Shown here: positions 19,314 through 28,991 of the stretch, one piece after another
Numbering within the stretch: the stretch's first letter is position 1
Layout of the letters: the number at the start of each line of letters is the position of its first letter
Made by a program: the position numbers and the translations under genes
The notes under the pieces: generated by a model
What the model saw: the letters and a program-made list of their open reading frames with translations, nothing else
Databases searched by the model: none
What the model was told of the DNA's origin: nothing
From: Chrysochromulina tobinii
Lineage: Eukaryota > Haptophyta > Prymnesiales > Chrysochromulinaceae
Direction: 5' to 3'
DNA: 35,113 nt
NCBI GenBank assembly: GCA_001275005.1
Contig: JWZX01003250.1
Location: 1-35,113, forward strand

Positions 19314-19879
19314 TCAGTTGATCTTCAGCCTATCTGCGGACGGGGTGGCCCAGTGCGCGTCTATCGCATTGTTGACGAGCTGCTGTGCCGTCGAAAAGTG
19401 GAGTTGGTCGCCCGTGGCCCGCGGCCGGTTGATTCGCTCCCTCCTGCCATTCCGCATGACCATGCCCATCTCGCTCGGATTCTCGGGCACCACCATTTTC
19501 GTCGGGTCGACATACGCGCCCTTGCCCACGACATATCCGATGCCCGTGGTGGAACGCCAAGCCAGTGACTCTGACAGGAAGCCGGAGTATTTTTGATAGT
19601 CGCTCTTACCGTCCGGGGGGAAGAAGGCGCCGAGCGTTTCGCCGAGCTGATTATTAGTACGCACTTTGGGCGTCGGAGGCGGGAGGCAGCCGCCGCCACT
19701 GATCTGCGGACAAGAAAGGGTGGAGCAGCAGAGATGGCCGAGGTCACAGGCGCAGAGCACAAAAAGGGAGAATGCGCAGAAGCCTCGTATTGCGGTGGAT
19801 GCGTGCGGTGACGACGGCAAAGGCGCACCTGGGAGGCGAGAAGGGCGGCTTTTCCCAAACCACCTGGGGCCTCTGACAT
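19314..19879 (-). CDS. Two-exon hypothetical protein (146 residues)
   Basis: Exon 2 (19314-19703) codes for a protein-like sequence with GETLGAFFPPDGKSDYQKY, GIGYVVGKGAYVDPTKM and a basic NGRRERINRP stretch. It is preceded by a strong acceptor, TTTCTTGTCCGCAG. A matching short first exon at 19829-19879 starts with ATG, encodes MSEAPGGLGKAALLASQ and ends at CAG before GTGCGC. The 125-nt intron keeps phase 0. The reconstruction is mine and lacks transcript support. No family is recognised. Its start lies head-to-head with the next plus-strand gene. Confidence 0.55.
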
Positions 19880-19937
19880 CGGGAACTGGATGCCCGCGGC
19901 AGCGCTTCGGAACCGCACGGCGTCGCGACGTACAGTT

Positions 19938-21188
19938 ATGGACATACGTATGATCATGCAAAACTTGTGCTTCGTGGTTAGCGCATCCTTTTGCGTCGTC
20001 GCATTTTCAAATCGCATGATCGCTCCGACGACGATGGTCGAGGGCAAGGGAGGCAGGGGCAAGACACCCCTCGCTGAGCTCGGCATCGGCCAAGCGAACC
20101 TCGACAGCGCGCCTCCGATGGACCTGCGCCTGCACCTTGCGATGAAGCGTGCGGTGGTGGCGGCACGCGCAGATGCAGAGCAGGTGGAGCGCGCAGATAG
20201 CACGGCCGTGGAGCCTAAGCGCAAGCGCAAAGGCAAGAAGAAGAAGGCTCCGCTTCCCAGCTTCCTTCCAGACTACGTCGAGCCTGAGACGGCTCCATCG
20301 GGCATCACCCACATGTCGCGCGAAATGCTCGATGACTTGGGCATGAGCGTGTCCGAGCGTGCCGTGCTGCCGCCCTACGTCAAACCCGTTGCAGAACCCG
20401 CCGTCGAAGACGCAGTTGAACCCGTCGTCAACGCTTCGAAGGTGGCCGCGAGCCCTATCGGCGAGGCACTCTTCCAGCGCAAAATGCGCTTCCCTGACCG
20501 CCGCGCCTCGTCCGCCGTCCTCATGATGCTGATGCCGGAGGTTGAGGAGGTCGCCATCGCTGTCTTAGCTGCGCCCATGCCAGTAGAGGCCCTTGACGTG
20601 GGCCTCGAGGCGGCGTCGCCCACGGAAGCCGAGGACGAGGGCGAGCCGGAGACACAGGCGGCAGCACTCGAGCAGGTCGTGAACGCGATCGACGCGGCTA
20701 TCGAGGCGATCGACTTGGCGATCGACGTGGCAGATGCGGCGGAGGGAGGCGATGAGCCGATCGACGTGGCAGATGCGGCGGAGGGAGGCGATGAGGCGAT
20801 CGACGAGGCGGCCGAGGCGGCCGAGGCGGGTGCTCTCGCACACGACATTACGGACCTGTCGAGGTGCGTCGGATGGGAGCAGACGGAGTGCATGGTCCGC
20901 CCGCTGATCGAGGCGCTGCCCGAGTCGTCACATGCAACGGTGGCGGCGCTCGCATCGGCGCCCACAACGGCGCCCGTAACGGCGCCCGTAACGGCACCCG
21001 TAACGGCGCCCGTAACGGCGCCCGTAACGGCGCTCATTCGCACGGGGTTCTGGCCACGTGGCATGCTCGTCGGACTCGCACGTTACGTCAAACGGCTCCT
21101 CTACGGCATGCATGCAATTTCGGAGCAAATGCGGGCGCCGCGCCTCACGCTCGCGCCTGCGGACAACTCCAAGATCAAGGACGCGTGA
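19938..21188 (+). CDS. Hypothetical protein with N-terminal presequence and Ala/Glu and APVT repeats
   Basis: Two starts are possible: ATG 19890 and, preferred, ATG 19938, which puts MDIRMIMQNLCFVVSASF at the N-terminus like a signal or plastid presequence. A basic patch (PKRKRKGKKKKAP, nt about 20214-20253) follows. The middle is acidic and Ala-rich and contains two identical copies of a 13-residue unit, IDVADAAEGGDE plus one variable residue. Before the C-terminus lies a stretch of APVT units encoded by 12-nt repeats. The last 60 residues have a short hydrophobic segment (FWPRGMLVGLARYV) and a basic end. No domain is recognised. If the presequence is real, a plastid or secretory destination is likely. 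Confidence 0.65.
   Translation: MDIRMIMQNLCFVVSASFCVVAFSNRMIAPTTMVEGKGGRGKTPLAELGIGQANLDSAPPMDLRLHLAMKRAVVAARADAEQVERADSTAVEPKRKRKGKKKKAPLPSFLPDYVEPETAPSGITHMSREMLDDLGMSVSERAVLPPYVKPVAEPAVEDAVEPVVNASKVAASPIGEALFQRKMRFPDRRASSAVLMMLMPEVEEVAIAVLAAPMPVEALDVGLEAASPTEAEDEGEPETQAAALEQVVNAIDAAIEAIDLAIDVADAAEGGDEPIDVADAAEGGDEAIDEAAEAAEAGALAHDITDLSRCVGWEQTECMVRPLIEALPESSHATVAALASAPTTAPVTAPVTAPVTAPVTAPVTALIRTGFWPRGMLVGLARYVKRLLYGMHAISEQMRAPRLTLAPADNSKIKDA
20721..20798 (+). repeat. 39-nt coding tandem repeat, two copies
   Basis: Two adjacent 39-nt units (20721-20759 and 20760-20798), nearly identical, encode IDVADAAEGGDE plus one residue. The unit length is a multiple of three, so the reading frame is kept. 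Confidence 0.85.
20959..21030 (+). repeat. 12-nt coding minisatellite (APVT units)
   Basis: About six tandem copies of GCGCCCGTAACG with few substitutions encode the APVT repeats of the plus-strand protein. The unit is a multiple of three, so copy-number change would keep the frame. Confidence 0.85.
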
Positions 21189-22024
21189 GAGCGGGCTGCA
21201 GGGGAGCGTTGCGCCGTCGTGGGCGCGAGGATCCCTGATATGCCATGCGATGCGTGGGTACGGAGCACGCACGCTCGACACGGCGCTTGGCGGCTTTCGG
21301 CTCCGAGAGAGGGTGGCGCTCGCCACGGCGCTTTGAGGCTCTTCGAGAGAGGATGTGATGCAGTGGGACGCTTTCGAGTCTTGCGCAAGATGAAGGCGGC
21401 TCGGAGGTCAGGACTGCCACGGTGTCGATTCCGTCGGTGTGATGAGATGCGTTTGCGCGATTGCGGCTGGTGGCGGGCCGGTCACGGGTCACGTGCGCGG
21501 TCGGGTGCTGTGGGGACCGTGCGTCCTGTGCACGTCTGTGCGTGTGGTGTATCGTATGCCACGCCCACGACCATCCTCGAATCCGTCGTTTCTCGTTACA
21601 TAGCGCCATCCAGGCCGCCATGACGTTGAAACCCGAAATCCTGTACCTTTTCACAACACATTATTCCGGAGCTCCGACCTCCGTCACGATTCCGTTCCGA
21701 GTCGCAGAGGAGGAGCAAACGAATTACAAATAGCGGCTCAATCACCTGGTCTGCATCCGATCTCCTATGGCTGCCGCATCACCTCCCGATATTCTGTGAT
21801 GGCTTTCAGGGGCTGGTGCGCTGGTCCTGTAGCCCGTGCAGCGGTTTCTCGAGGAGCACACGTCCCAGCCTTGAAGTGCACAGGCGGTCGTGGCGTCAGC
21901 CAGGGCCTGCTTTAGACCTAAAGCGGCGTCAATGCAAGCAGGGCAGGGCTCGATGATCAGGCCGTCAACGACCTTGGCGAAGAAAGCGAATGATCCACGT
22001 GAGATTCCACCCCCCGCGCTCCTC
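21189..22024. other. Convergent intergenic region
   Basis: The region lies between the 3' ends of the APVT-repeat gene and the C69 peptidase gene. Open frames on both strands have shadow-like Arg-rich composition, and nothing is recognised. It may hold the 3' UTRs. Confidence 0.4.
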
Positions 22025-24733
22025 TCAGCCGACGACGCCACGCACCTGGAGCTTGGGCAACGGCTCGAGTCGATGGGCCGGCGCTCGCGACGGCGCTCGC
22101 GCCACGTCGTCTTCCACAGACGCTGCCACAGTGGGCGCGACTCGCCCCAAGGTGGACGGCGTATGGATGGCCGAGACGGGCGCCGAGACGGGCGCGTACC
22201 CATGCCCGAAGCCTAAACCGAAGCCCTTCGCGCCAAATCCCAGGCCCGTGCCCGGGACAGCGCCAAATCCCAGGCCCGTGCCCGGCGCTGTCGCCGCCAT
22301 CGCCGCCGACGCCGGCGTCGCCGCCAGCGTCGTCGCGGGCGGCGCCTTCGGATGGCAGTGGCCGTCCGCGTCAAGGTACGCGCAGTCCTTGGCTGGTAGC
22401 CGGTAGTGGTCGTGCGTATCGTTGACGACCTTCTCCAGCCAGGCCGCCTCGTACACAGGCGCCGTCTTGGTGCAGCCGCAGAGCAAGTCGGCGGGCTCTT
22501 CGGCGGCCGTGCTCCCATCTTGTAAGGTGACCATCAGCTTCATCCAGAGCGCCGTCCAGCGCGCCGTGGCCTCGGCGGTAGCCTCGACGGCGAGCGCGCT
22601 GAGCACCGCCGCAACGCCCGCCACGTCGCCGGAGGCCCACTTAGCCGTTGCGTTCGCCTCGGCCGCTGCCACTAGAGGGGCGAGGTGCGCCTCGAGCTGC
22701 TCGCGTGCGCGTGTCACGAGCGGCCCCGCGCGGTTGTAGTCCTGGTACACGAGGCGAGCTACCGCCGAGTTGACCCAGAACGCACTGTGTGGCACGAGAA
22801 AGGCCATCGGCCATTGCTCATCGAAGGCGATCGGTGCTCATCCATGGCAATCAGTCGCAATCAGTCGCAATCAGGTGCTCATCCATGGCAATCAGTGACA
22901 AGAACACACGCACCTGTCCCACGAGAACGCCATCATCGAACCAGGCAGGCCATTGGCCACACGGCACGCGAGGCGTGCCGAGCAGTTGGCATCGTCGTAC
23001 GAGCGATGGACGGCGGACGCGCCGCCGTACAGAGGCACCTATTCGGGGCATTCATGTCCTCATGTCAAAGGGACTGCCAATCAATCTCAACACATGCCAA
23101 TCCATATCATGCATACCAATCAACACCAATTGCCAGTCAGGTCCAATTAAATCCAATCAAGTCCTAATCCAGTCCAATCAAGTCCAATCAAATCCAATCA
23201 AATCCAATCCAGTCCTAATCCAGTCCAATTAGGTCCAATCAAGTCCTAATCCAGTCCAATCAAGTCCAATCAAATCCAATCCAGTCCAATCCAGTCCTAA
23301 TCTAGTCCAATTAGGTCCAATCAGGTCCTATTTGACGCACCTTGGGCGCCCACGCGTGGTCATCAGCGCCCCACCAAAGCAGCGCTCGCAACGGCGCGGG
23401 CGTCGCGCGCCCTCGCACGGAGGCCACAAAATGCCACGCCGTGAACTGCGTACCCACGATGCGCTCATTGACGAAGCTCTGGTTCTTGAGCTGCCACGAG
23501 AGGCCGTTGTACCGGTAGGGCGTGTGCTCCGGCCCGGCGGTCACGTCAAGCGCCGGATCGAGCCAGCTGCCCTCGTACTTGGATGAGAGGGCTGCATGCA
23601 CGTCCGCCCGCGTGAGCCCGCGTTTTGGGCGTACCTGTGGGGAACCGGCGCCGTGGTGGGCACTTGCATGCTGGGCGCTCTGCCGGTCGTACACGTACCC
23701 AGAGCGGCATCCGTCGCGTCAGATTGAAGCCCTGGGCGTACCTGTGGGGAGAGGGTGGGGAGAGGGCGCCGTGGTGGGCGCTTGCATGCTGGCATCCGTC
23801 GCGTCAGATTGAAGCCCTGGGCGGCTCACGGCAGGTAATACTCCGCATCGAAGTCGGTTGGCTCCGCCAGCTGCTGGAAGATGTACCAGACGCGAGCCTC
23901 GCAGAAGCGCGCGCCCGTGGGTGTGACCGGATCGTACCTGCAATCCATGGATCAGGGATGTCATCAGGGATGTCATCAGACCGTCAGAGATCTATTGTAG
24001 GTAAACCGCGGCAATCCGCGTACACGTCCGAGAAGGAGAAGGCGGGATCCGTCGGCGACCCCTTCCACAAGCCACGCGCGATCGCGAAGGTGGTCACGTC
24101 GGGCGCCATCATGCACGTGGACGCGTCATCGCAGGGCAGGAAGGCGGAGATGCGAGCCTGGTTCGCGTTGGCGGTGAAGTAGCCCTCGGGCACACGGAGG
24201 GCGACGTAGAGGATCCCCTTGCCGTAGTCACCCTTGCCCAGAAGCTCCATGTACCAGCACTCATCCCCGTCGGAGATCGAGAAGCCCTCCATAGTGGAGT
24301 GGTAGCCGTACGCCTCGCACAGCTCCGCCATGACCGTGATCGCCTCGCGCGCCGTGCGAGCGCGCTGGAGCGTCGTCATGATCAAGCTTCCGTAGTCGAG
24401 AATGGTGCCCTTGCCCGCCGCGAGGCTCCCGATGCCTCCGTGCGTCGTCTCGGCGATGACAACGCCATGTTCGTTGCCATGCGACATCACGTTGTACGTG
24501 TGGTTGGGCTGCGGGATGACGCCGTTCAGAGTCCCTCTTTCAAAGTCCCAGATCTCGCGGACGTCGCCGGGCGAGTGGTCTTGTGCGGGAAAGTGCGTGA
24601 CAAGGCCGTGGCGCTTGGCCGAGTCATCGTTGTCGCCGACGAGTGCCGTGCCGTCGGCGGACGCGCCTCGCGTTACGAGGATGTTCGAGCAGGCGCGAAG
24701 GCACACAGGAAGGAGGAGGAGACGAAGACGCAT
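22025..24733 (-). CDS. Peptidase family C69 (secreted dipeptidase, Ntn-hydrolase), six exons
   Basis: Exons in sense order are 24733-24024, 23937-23830, 23741-23699, 23634-23341, 23038-22914 and 22784-22025. All junctions are GT-AG and in phase and give 679 residues. The start MRLRLLLLPVCLRA is a signal peptide; cleavage exposes Cys15 (CSNILV), which in C69 enzymes is the N-terminal nucleophile. Family landmarks are DGTALVGDNDD, SHGNEHGVVIAETTHGG, SDGDECWYMELLGKG, the YDPVTPTGARFCEARVW block rebuilt across intron 1, YAQGFNLTRRMPLW (exon 3), YVNERI-like FVNERI, and YGGASAVHRSYDDA. The last exon adds an unusual Gly/Phe- and Ala-rich tail (GTGLGFG repeats) beyond the usual family end. The enzyme should hydrolyse dipeptides in the secretory pathway, lysosome-like compartment or outside the cell. 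Confidence 0.92.
22212..22297. repeat. Direct repeat encoding GTGLGFGA units
   Basis: A 30-33-nt unit containing CCAAATCCCAGGCCCGTGCC occurs twice, with a related shorter copy beside it. On the minus strand it encodes the GTGLGFG repeats in the C-terminal tail of the C69 protein. Confidence 0.75.
22785..22913 (-). other. C69 intron 5, with copies of flanking exon ends
   Basis: The 129-nt intron runs from donor GTGCGTG to acceptor CACACAG. It has several CGACTGATTGC repeats and a duplicated ATTGCCATGGATGAGCACC block. Its 3' end (22785-22807) resembles the end of exon 5, sharing ATGGCNTT and CTCGTG. Confidence 0.8.
23039..23340 (-). repeat. C69 intron 4: decamer satellite
   Basis: The 302-nt intron is dominated (about 23140-23335) by some twenty degenerate 10-11-nt units, in sense GGACTTGATT, GGACCTAATT or GGACTGGATTA. 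Each unit carries a CTNAT or TTGAT branch-point-like core. Confidence 0.9.
23635..23829 (-). repeat. Tandem duplication spanning C69 introns 2 and 3 and exon 3
   Basis: Intron 2 (23742-23829), the 43-nt exon 3 (23699-23741) and intron 3 (23635-23698) form an imperfect tandem duplication. A 32-nt stretch of exon 3 (23706-23737) is identical to 23791-23822, directly inside intron 2. The intron bodies share a 27-nt block with one mismatch and similar CCCCACAG acceptors. Confidence 0.92.
23938..24023 (-). other. C69 intron 1
   Basis: An 86-nt intron with donor GTACGC and acceptor GATTGCAG contains tandem CTGATGACATCC units. The donor GTACG matches the first bases of exon 2. Confidence 0.85.
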
Positions 24734-24931
24734 TTCAGATCGAGTGTGCTGTGAACGATTCGTCTGTGAACATATGAAAGAATTAACTCGCGACACAAGT
24801 GCTCCCTCTCAATGGACGTGCGCGCGCGCGTCTGTCAAGCCGTTCTGGCGAGGCCGTGCCGTCTCTGGACGCACCACTGACGAACCACTGACGAGGCTGT
24901 CTGACCTACTGTCGTCCTGTCGTCCTGTCGA

Positions 24932-26624
24932 TCATGAGCCGAAGCGGCTCAAAGGATCATGGCTGGCCTCCTCCTCGTTGGCCGGCCCCGCGCGCTGCTT
25001 GATGCGCTTCTGGCGCTCCTCGAGCTCCTCCTGCCTCTTGAGCCGCTTCTCGTCCATGATGTTCGACTGCTTCTTCGCGAGCTTGCGCGAGATCTTCGAT
25101 CGGCCGCGCGTCTTCTTCTTCGACTTCTTCTGGCTCTGGATCTCGGCGAGTCGCTCCTCTCGCGCGGCCTGGAACTCCTTCTGGCGCTCCGTCTGCTGCC
25201 GATCGACCGTGTTCAGCCTCGTCGGGTCCATTTGAATCGTCGCCGGGGGCAGCTTGTCGAGCAGGCTATGCACTTCGCCCTCACGCCGCTGCTTGCGGTT
25301 CTCGTAAGGATTCGCCTCGAAGGAGTCAAAGTTAGGCTCGCCCGCGCCCGGGGCGAGCATCGAGCTGAAGCCCCTCGAGTGTCCTATGCCCAGTACATCT
25401 TCATACGGGCAGAAGCGCTCCGTCGCCGCCGCACAGCCGGGCAAAAGGTGGGTCAGATATGGCCCGTTCGTGCGCTTGGAGAGCCCATCCTTGAAAACCT
25501 GCACGAAAGGGCCGTGGTGATGAGGAAGGCAATCAGCATGCACTCAGAGGCCATCATCGTAATCAGCATGCACTCAGCATGCACTCAGCATGCAATCAGC
25601 ATGCAATCAGCATGCAATCAGCATGCACACTCACCTGCACGGAGGGGCCGTGGACGGCGGCGAGCATCCCGCGATCTGAAATGTCCAGATCGCTCACTGG
25701 GCGAGGCGTGTAGTACTCATGCAGCGGCCGGTACGTCCGAATATCCCACAGCTTGAGCGCGCCGTCGCGCCCCGCCGTCGCCATGTACCGGCCACTCCGG
25801 TCGATTGCGAGCGCACTCACGCCGCCCTTGTGGCAGAGCATCTTGACCGCCGGCTCGCTCAGATTGGGCGTCCACATGGTCACGACCCCGTTGCGGTGCC
25901 CGAGCGCCACGAGAGCGTTCCACGGGTTCAGCCGCATGCAGTCGCACACTCCCAGACGGGTCGGCAAGTCCGCAACGTGCGCGCCCGTCGACACATCCAT
26001 GTACCGTAACCGCCCGGCCGATCCGATCGTCGTGAGAAGCCAATGGTAGCGCAGGAAGCCGAGGCGATGGACCTCGGGTCCATGGTCGCGGAGGCAGTGC
26101 AGCTCGGTCCCCATCCCATCGTAGATGTACAAGTTCTTATGCTGCGCCGCAGCGAACATGGTGTGGTCTCTCAAGAAGCAGACGTCTCGCACCGTCTCCC
26201 TCACATGCAGCTCACGTGTGATCTTGCACCCCTCCCAGTCGACGAGCGCGATGTGGCCCTTGTGCCCGCCCAGCAGCAGGTGGCGCCCATTTGCGGTGTA
26301 CGTCGCACGGTACGGCCCAAAGCGATCGAGCTTCATGTCGTATGCCTTTCTCTGCGTTTGCTGATCCGCGGCTTGCGCAATGGCACGCTGCGAGATCCGC
26401 GCCGTGCGCTCCATCTCTCCTTCGGTCTCAAGCATGCCCGGCTCAGATGGAAGCAGCAGCTCCGATTGCGCCGCGCTTCGCGCAGCTTGTGCCATCTTCT
26501 TCTCGTCGCGCTTGATTGCCAACTTTAGCCGATGCTTCACCACGCCCTTGGACTTGTTGGCCTGCCCACGCTCATACTTCTTGACGGCAGAAGGTTCGGT
26601 GTTGCCGCGGTTGCGCTTTCCCAT
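24932..26624 (-). CDS. UTP7: U3 snoRNP protein UTP7 / WDR46 (BING4), two exons
   Basis: Exon 1 is 26624-25635 (330 codons) and exon 2 is 25498-24932 (188 codons); the GT-AG junction in phase 0 rebuilds SVQ-VFKDGL, as in UTP7. The protein is a core factor of the nucleolar small-subunit processome needed for 18S rRNA maturation. The N-terminus is basic (KKYERGQANKSKGVVKHRLK). Residues about 95-330 form the WD-repeat propeller, with KAYDMKLDRFGPYRATYTANGR typical of the family and a clear MATAGRDGALKLWDIR blade. Exon 2 is the BING4 C-terminal domain (GPYLTHLLPG, CPYEDVLGIGHSRGFSSML, GAGEPNFDSFEANPYENRKQRRE) followed by a Lys-rich nucleolar tail. The length of 518 is normal. It lies 198 bp downstream of the C69 start on the same strand order. 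Confidence 0.95.
25499..25634 (-). repeat. UTP7 intron with 11-nt repeats and an exon-end copy
   Basis: The 136-nt intron has donor GTGAGT and acceptor CGTGCAG. It contains about seven GCATGCTGATT/GCATGCTGAGT units and a CTGATTGCCTTCCTCATCA cassette. Its last 18 nt match the last 18 nt of exon 1 at 16 positions. Confidence 0.92.
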
Positions 26625-26925
26625 TTCAAGAGTAGCACTATCGGAGTGCCTACGTTAGGACGCTCACCGGCTCGTCCGTCGCAAAACGCTGTGGCGACGT
26701 CTCCGTCCGAGCCCCGAAGCGCCGTCTCGGGCGTTCAGTTTCCGCAAAGTCTTTTTTTGAATTGACGTGCGACTCACCAGCGTCACAGGAAAGTACACAC
26801 CGAGCAGAGATAGTGCAGCCTCGCTCAGAGTTCCCCGGGGTGTAGCCCGGGGTCGGGTGTTTTGACAGCCTCGCCCGCGTCGCCCCGAGCCGTGCCCGAG
26901 CCGACGCGGACACGTGGCGAATCTC
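26625..26925. other. Spacer between helicase 3' end and UTP7 start
   Basis: This is the presumed UTP7 promoter and helicase 3' UTR. A small palindromic CCCCGGGGTGTAGCCCGGGG element lies at about 26833-26852. No gene is seen. Confidence 0.45.
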
Positions 26926-28991
26926 CTAATCGTCAGAATCAGATGCCAGAAAGTTCATGGGGTCCAAATCAGGCTCGTTCCAGCCTTCTCCCACAGGCCC
27001 TCGTGACGATGGGCGAGGCGTGGTTTGCTTCGAGGCCATACGAGCTGCCCGAAAGGATTCCCCATCAGCCCGGGACGACGCCCGAACCGATTCCCCATCA
27101 GCAGCCCGCGCCGTGGCGCGACCGCGGCCAGCCCCGCGACCTCGAGCGGGCGCCGTCCCGGGCGTCGTCCTCGTCGCGCCGCCGCGTCGAAGCGAGCGTC
27201 CGCCGGCGCTCGTGGAGCCGCCTCCATCCTTGGCACCGCCGCCGCCGCCGCGCCGCGCGCCCGTGGTGATCTCGGCGATCTCGCCGCCCTTCGATCATCA
27301 TCTGGTGCAACGGCACGCCCAACGCTTTAGCAAGTTTCGTCACGACGAATGCCTTATTCTGCGGCACGACCGAGAGCACGGTGCCCGGCGCGCCCGCGCG
27401 CCCGCACCGGCCGGCGCGGTGGACGTAGTGGCTCACGTCGGTCGGAAGTTCGAGGTTGACGACGTGGGTGAGTCCAGGCAGGTCGAGCCCTCGAGCCCCC
27501 ATCTCGGTCGTCACAGCCATCCGACACCGGCCGTCGAGGAGCTTCCGCATCACCTCCACTCGCTCCTCACGCTCTTGGTCGCCGTAGAGAGGCTCGGCGG
27601 GGATCCCATACGAATCCCACAGCTTCTCACACACGATCTTGACGCGGTGCGGCGAGTTGACGAATAGCAAGCACTTTGGGGCCGGCTGGCTGTGGTACAG
27701 CGACTTCATCGTCTCGAGCACCTGATGAGGGAGGCTCTCAGACTCAATCATTGGCACTCAGACTCAATCAGAGGCCATCAGAGGCAATCCTCGTCCGAAG
27801 CCTGATGAGGAAGGCAATCAGAGGCAATCAGAGGCAATCATTGGCACTCAGACTCAATCATAGGCAATCAGAGGCAATCATTGGCACCCGGACTCAATCA
27901 GAGGCCATCGGAGGCAATCCTCGTCCGAAACCTGATGAAGGAGGCAATCATCTGCACTCAGAGGCCATCATCGTCTCGAGCACACCTTGCGCTCCTCGAC
28001 GACGCACAGGCCGTGGGTGATGAGGAAGGCAATCAGCATGCACGCAGCATGTAATCAGCATGCACTCAGCACACACCTTGCGCTCCTCGACGACGCACAG
28101 GCCGTGGGTGATACCCTCGGGCAGCTGGGCCGCAGCGTCACTTGCGACGCCCGCGGCCGGGAGCAGACGTACGAGCATCGGCTTGCGCAGCAGCTGCGTG
28201 GCCGCGCGCCGCACCGCCGCCGTGTCCGCCGTCGCCGACGCAAAGATGAGTTGCAGAGGACGTCCGTCTTGCGCGGACTCGATCAGGCGAAGGGTAGGAT
28301 CCAGATGCGGAGGGCGGAGGGCGTCGTCGACCTCGTCGATCACGATGTGGCGCACGCGCTGAAGCTTGAGCTTCTGCCACTCGAAGGCGAGGTCATTCAC
28401 GCGGCCGGGCGTGCCCACGATCAGCTGGGGCCGATTCTTCTTGATCTTCTCGAGCTGGTTGTTGGGGTTGGCGCCTCCGACCACAGCCGCCACGCCCAGC
28501 CCGGTGCCCGCGAGCGCGAGCTCGGCCACGCGCGCAATCTGAAAGGCGAGCTCGCGCGACTGGCACAGCACAAGCGCCTGCGGCTCGCGGCTCGACGCGT
28601 CGAGCAACTCAAACAGCGGCAGCAAGAAGGCGAGCGTCTTGCCTGAGCCCGTCCACGCGTGGATGATGGCATCGCGGCCGGACGAGATCGGCCCAAAGGT
28701 GGCGCGCTGCAGCGCGTTGGGCGCCGTGATGTTGGCCGCGGCCAGATTGGCAGCCACGCCCGGCACCGACACGCCGAGCGCCTCGAAGCTCATCGCGCCC
28801 TCCGTTCGAGCCGCGTCTGTCCGCACCTCGAGCCGCTCCATGTCGCCAGAAGGCGCGTCCTCTGCGAGCGGTGCGACGGCCCGGGGAGAAGCGTGCCGTG
28901 CAGCCTGCGCGTGCGACGGCGTTTGTCCAAGGCGTAGGGCAGAGGCGGACGCGACAAGTAAGACCAGCGAGTGGACGAAGAGCATTGTCAT
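26926..28991 (-). CDS. DEAD-box-family RNA helicase (DEVD variant) with N-terminal presequence, two exons
   Basis: Exon 1 is 28991-28077 (305 codons) and exon 2 starts at 27721, joined in phase 0 over a 355-nt intron. The start MTMLFVHSLVLLVASASALR is a signal peptide, followed by an Ala/Arg/Ser-rich stretch, which suggests plastid import in an alga with complex plastids. Motifs: I AWTGSGKT (112-119), Ia SRELAFQ, TPGR (194-197), II DEVD (219-222) instead of DEAD, III SAT (252-254). In exon 2: LLFVNSP, TTEMGARGLDLP (V) and HRAGRCGRAG (VI). The annotated frame ends at 27098, but a one-base shift near 27287 opens a more natural tail (GGEIAEITTG, ending FLASDSDD) to TAG at 26926. It is probably an organellar RNA or ribosome-assembly helicase. 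Confidence 0.92.
27722..28076 (-). repeat. Helicase intron with embedded copy of the spliced exon junction
   Basis: The 355-nt intron has donor GTGTGT and acceptor CTCATCAG. At 27981-28021 it contains 41 bases identical to 28072-28112, the end of exon 1 plus the donor. Next to this, 27968-27983 has 16 bases identical to the start of exon 2. The rest is tandem CTGATTGCCT-type repeats with several internal CCTTCCTCATCAG cassettes. Confidence 0.95.

Noticed and set aside
23039-23340. CRISPR-like array or transposon repeat
   Set aside because: The units are 10-11 nt with no unique spacers, sit within a phase-compatible intron, and lack terminal inverted repeats.
27676-28020. Plus-strand repetitive frame (repeats such as NQRQSLALRLN)
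   Set aside because: It is a translation of the intron repeat array on the antisense strand, not a gene.
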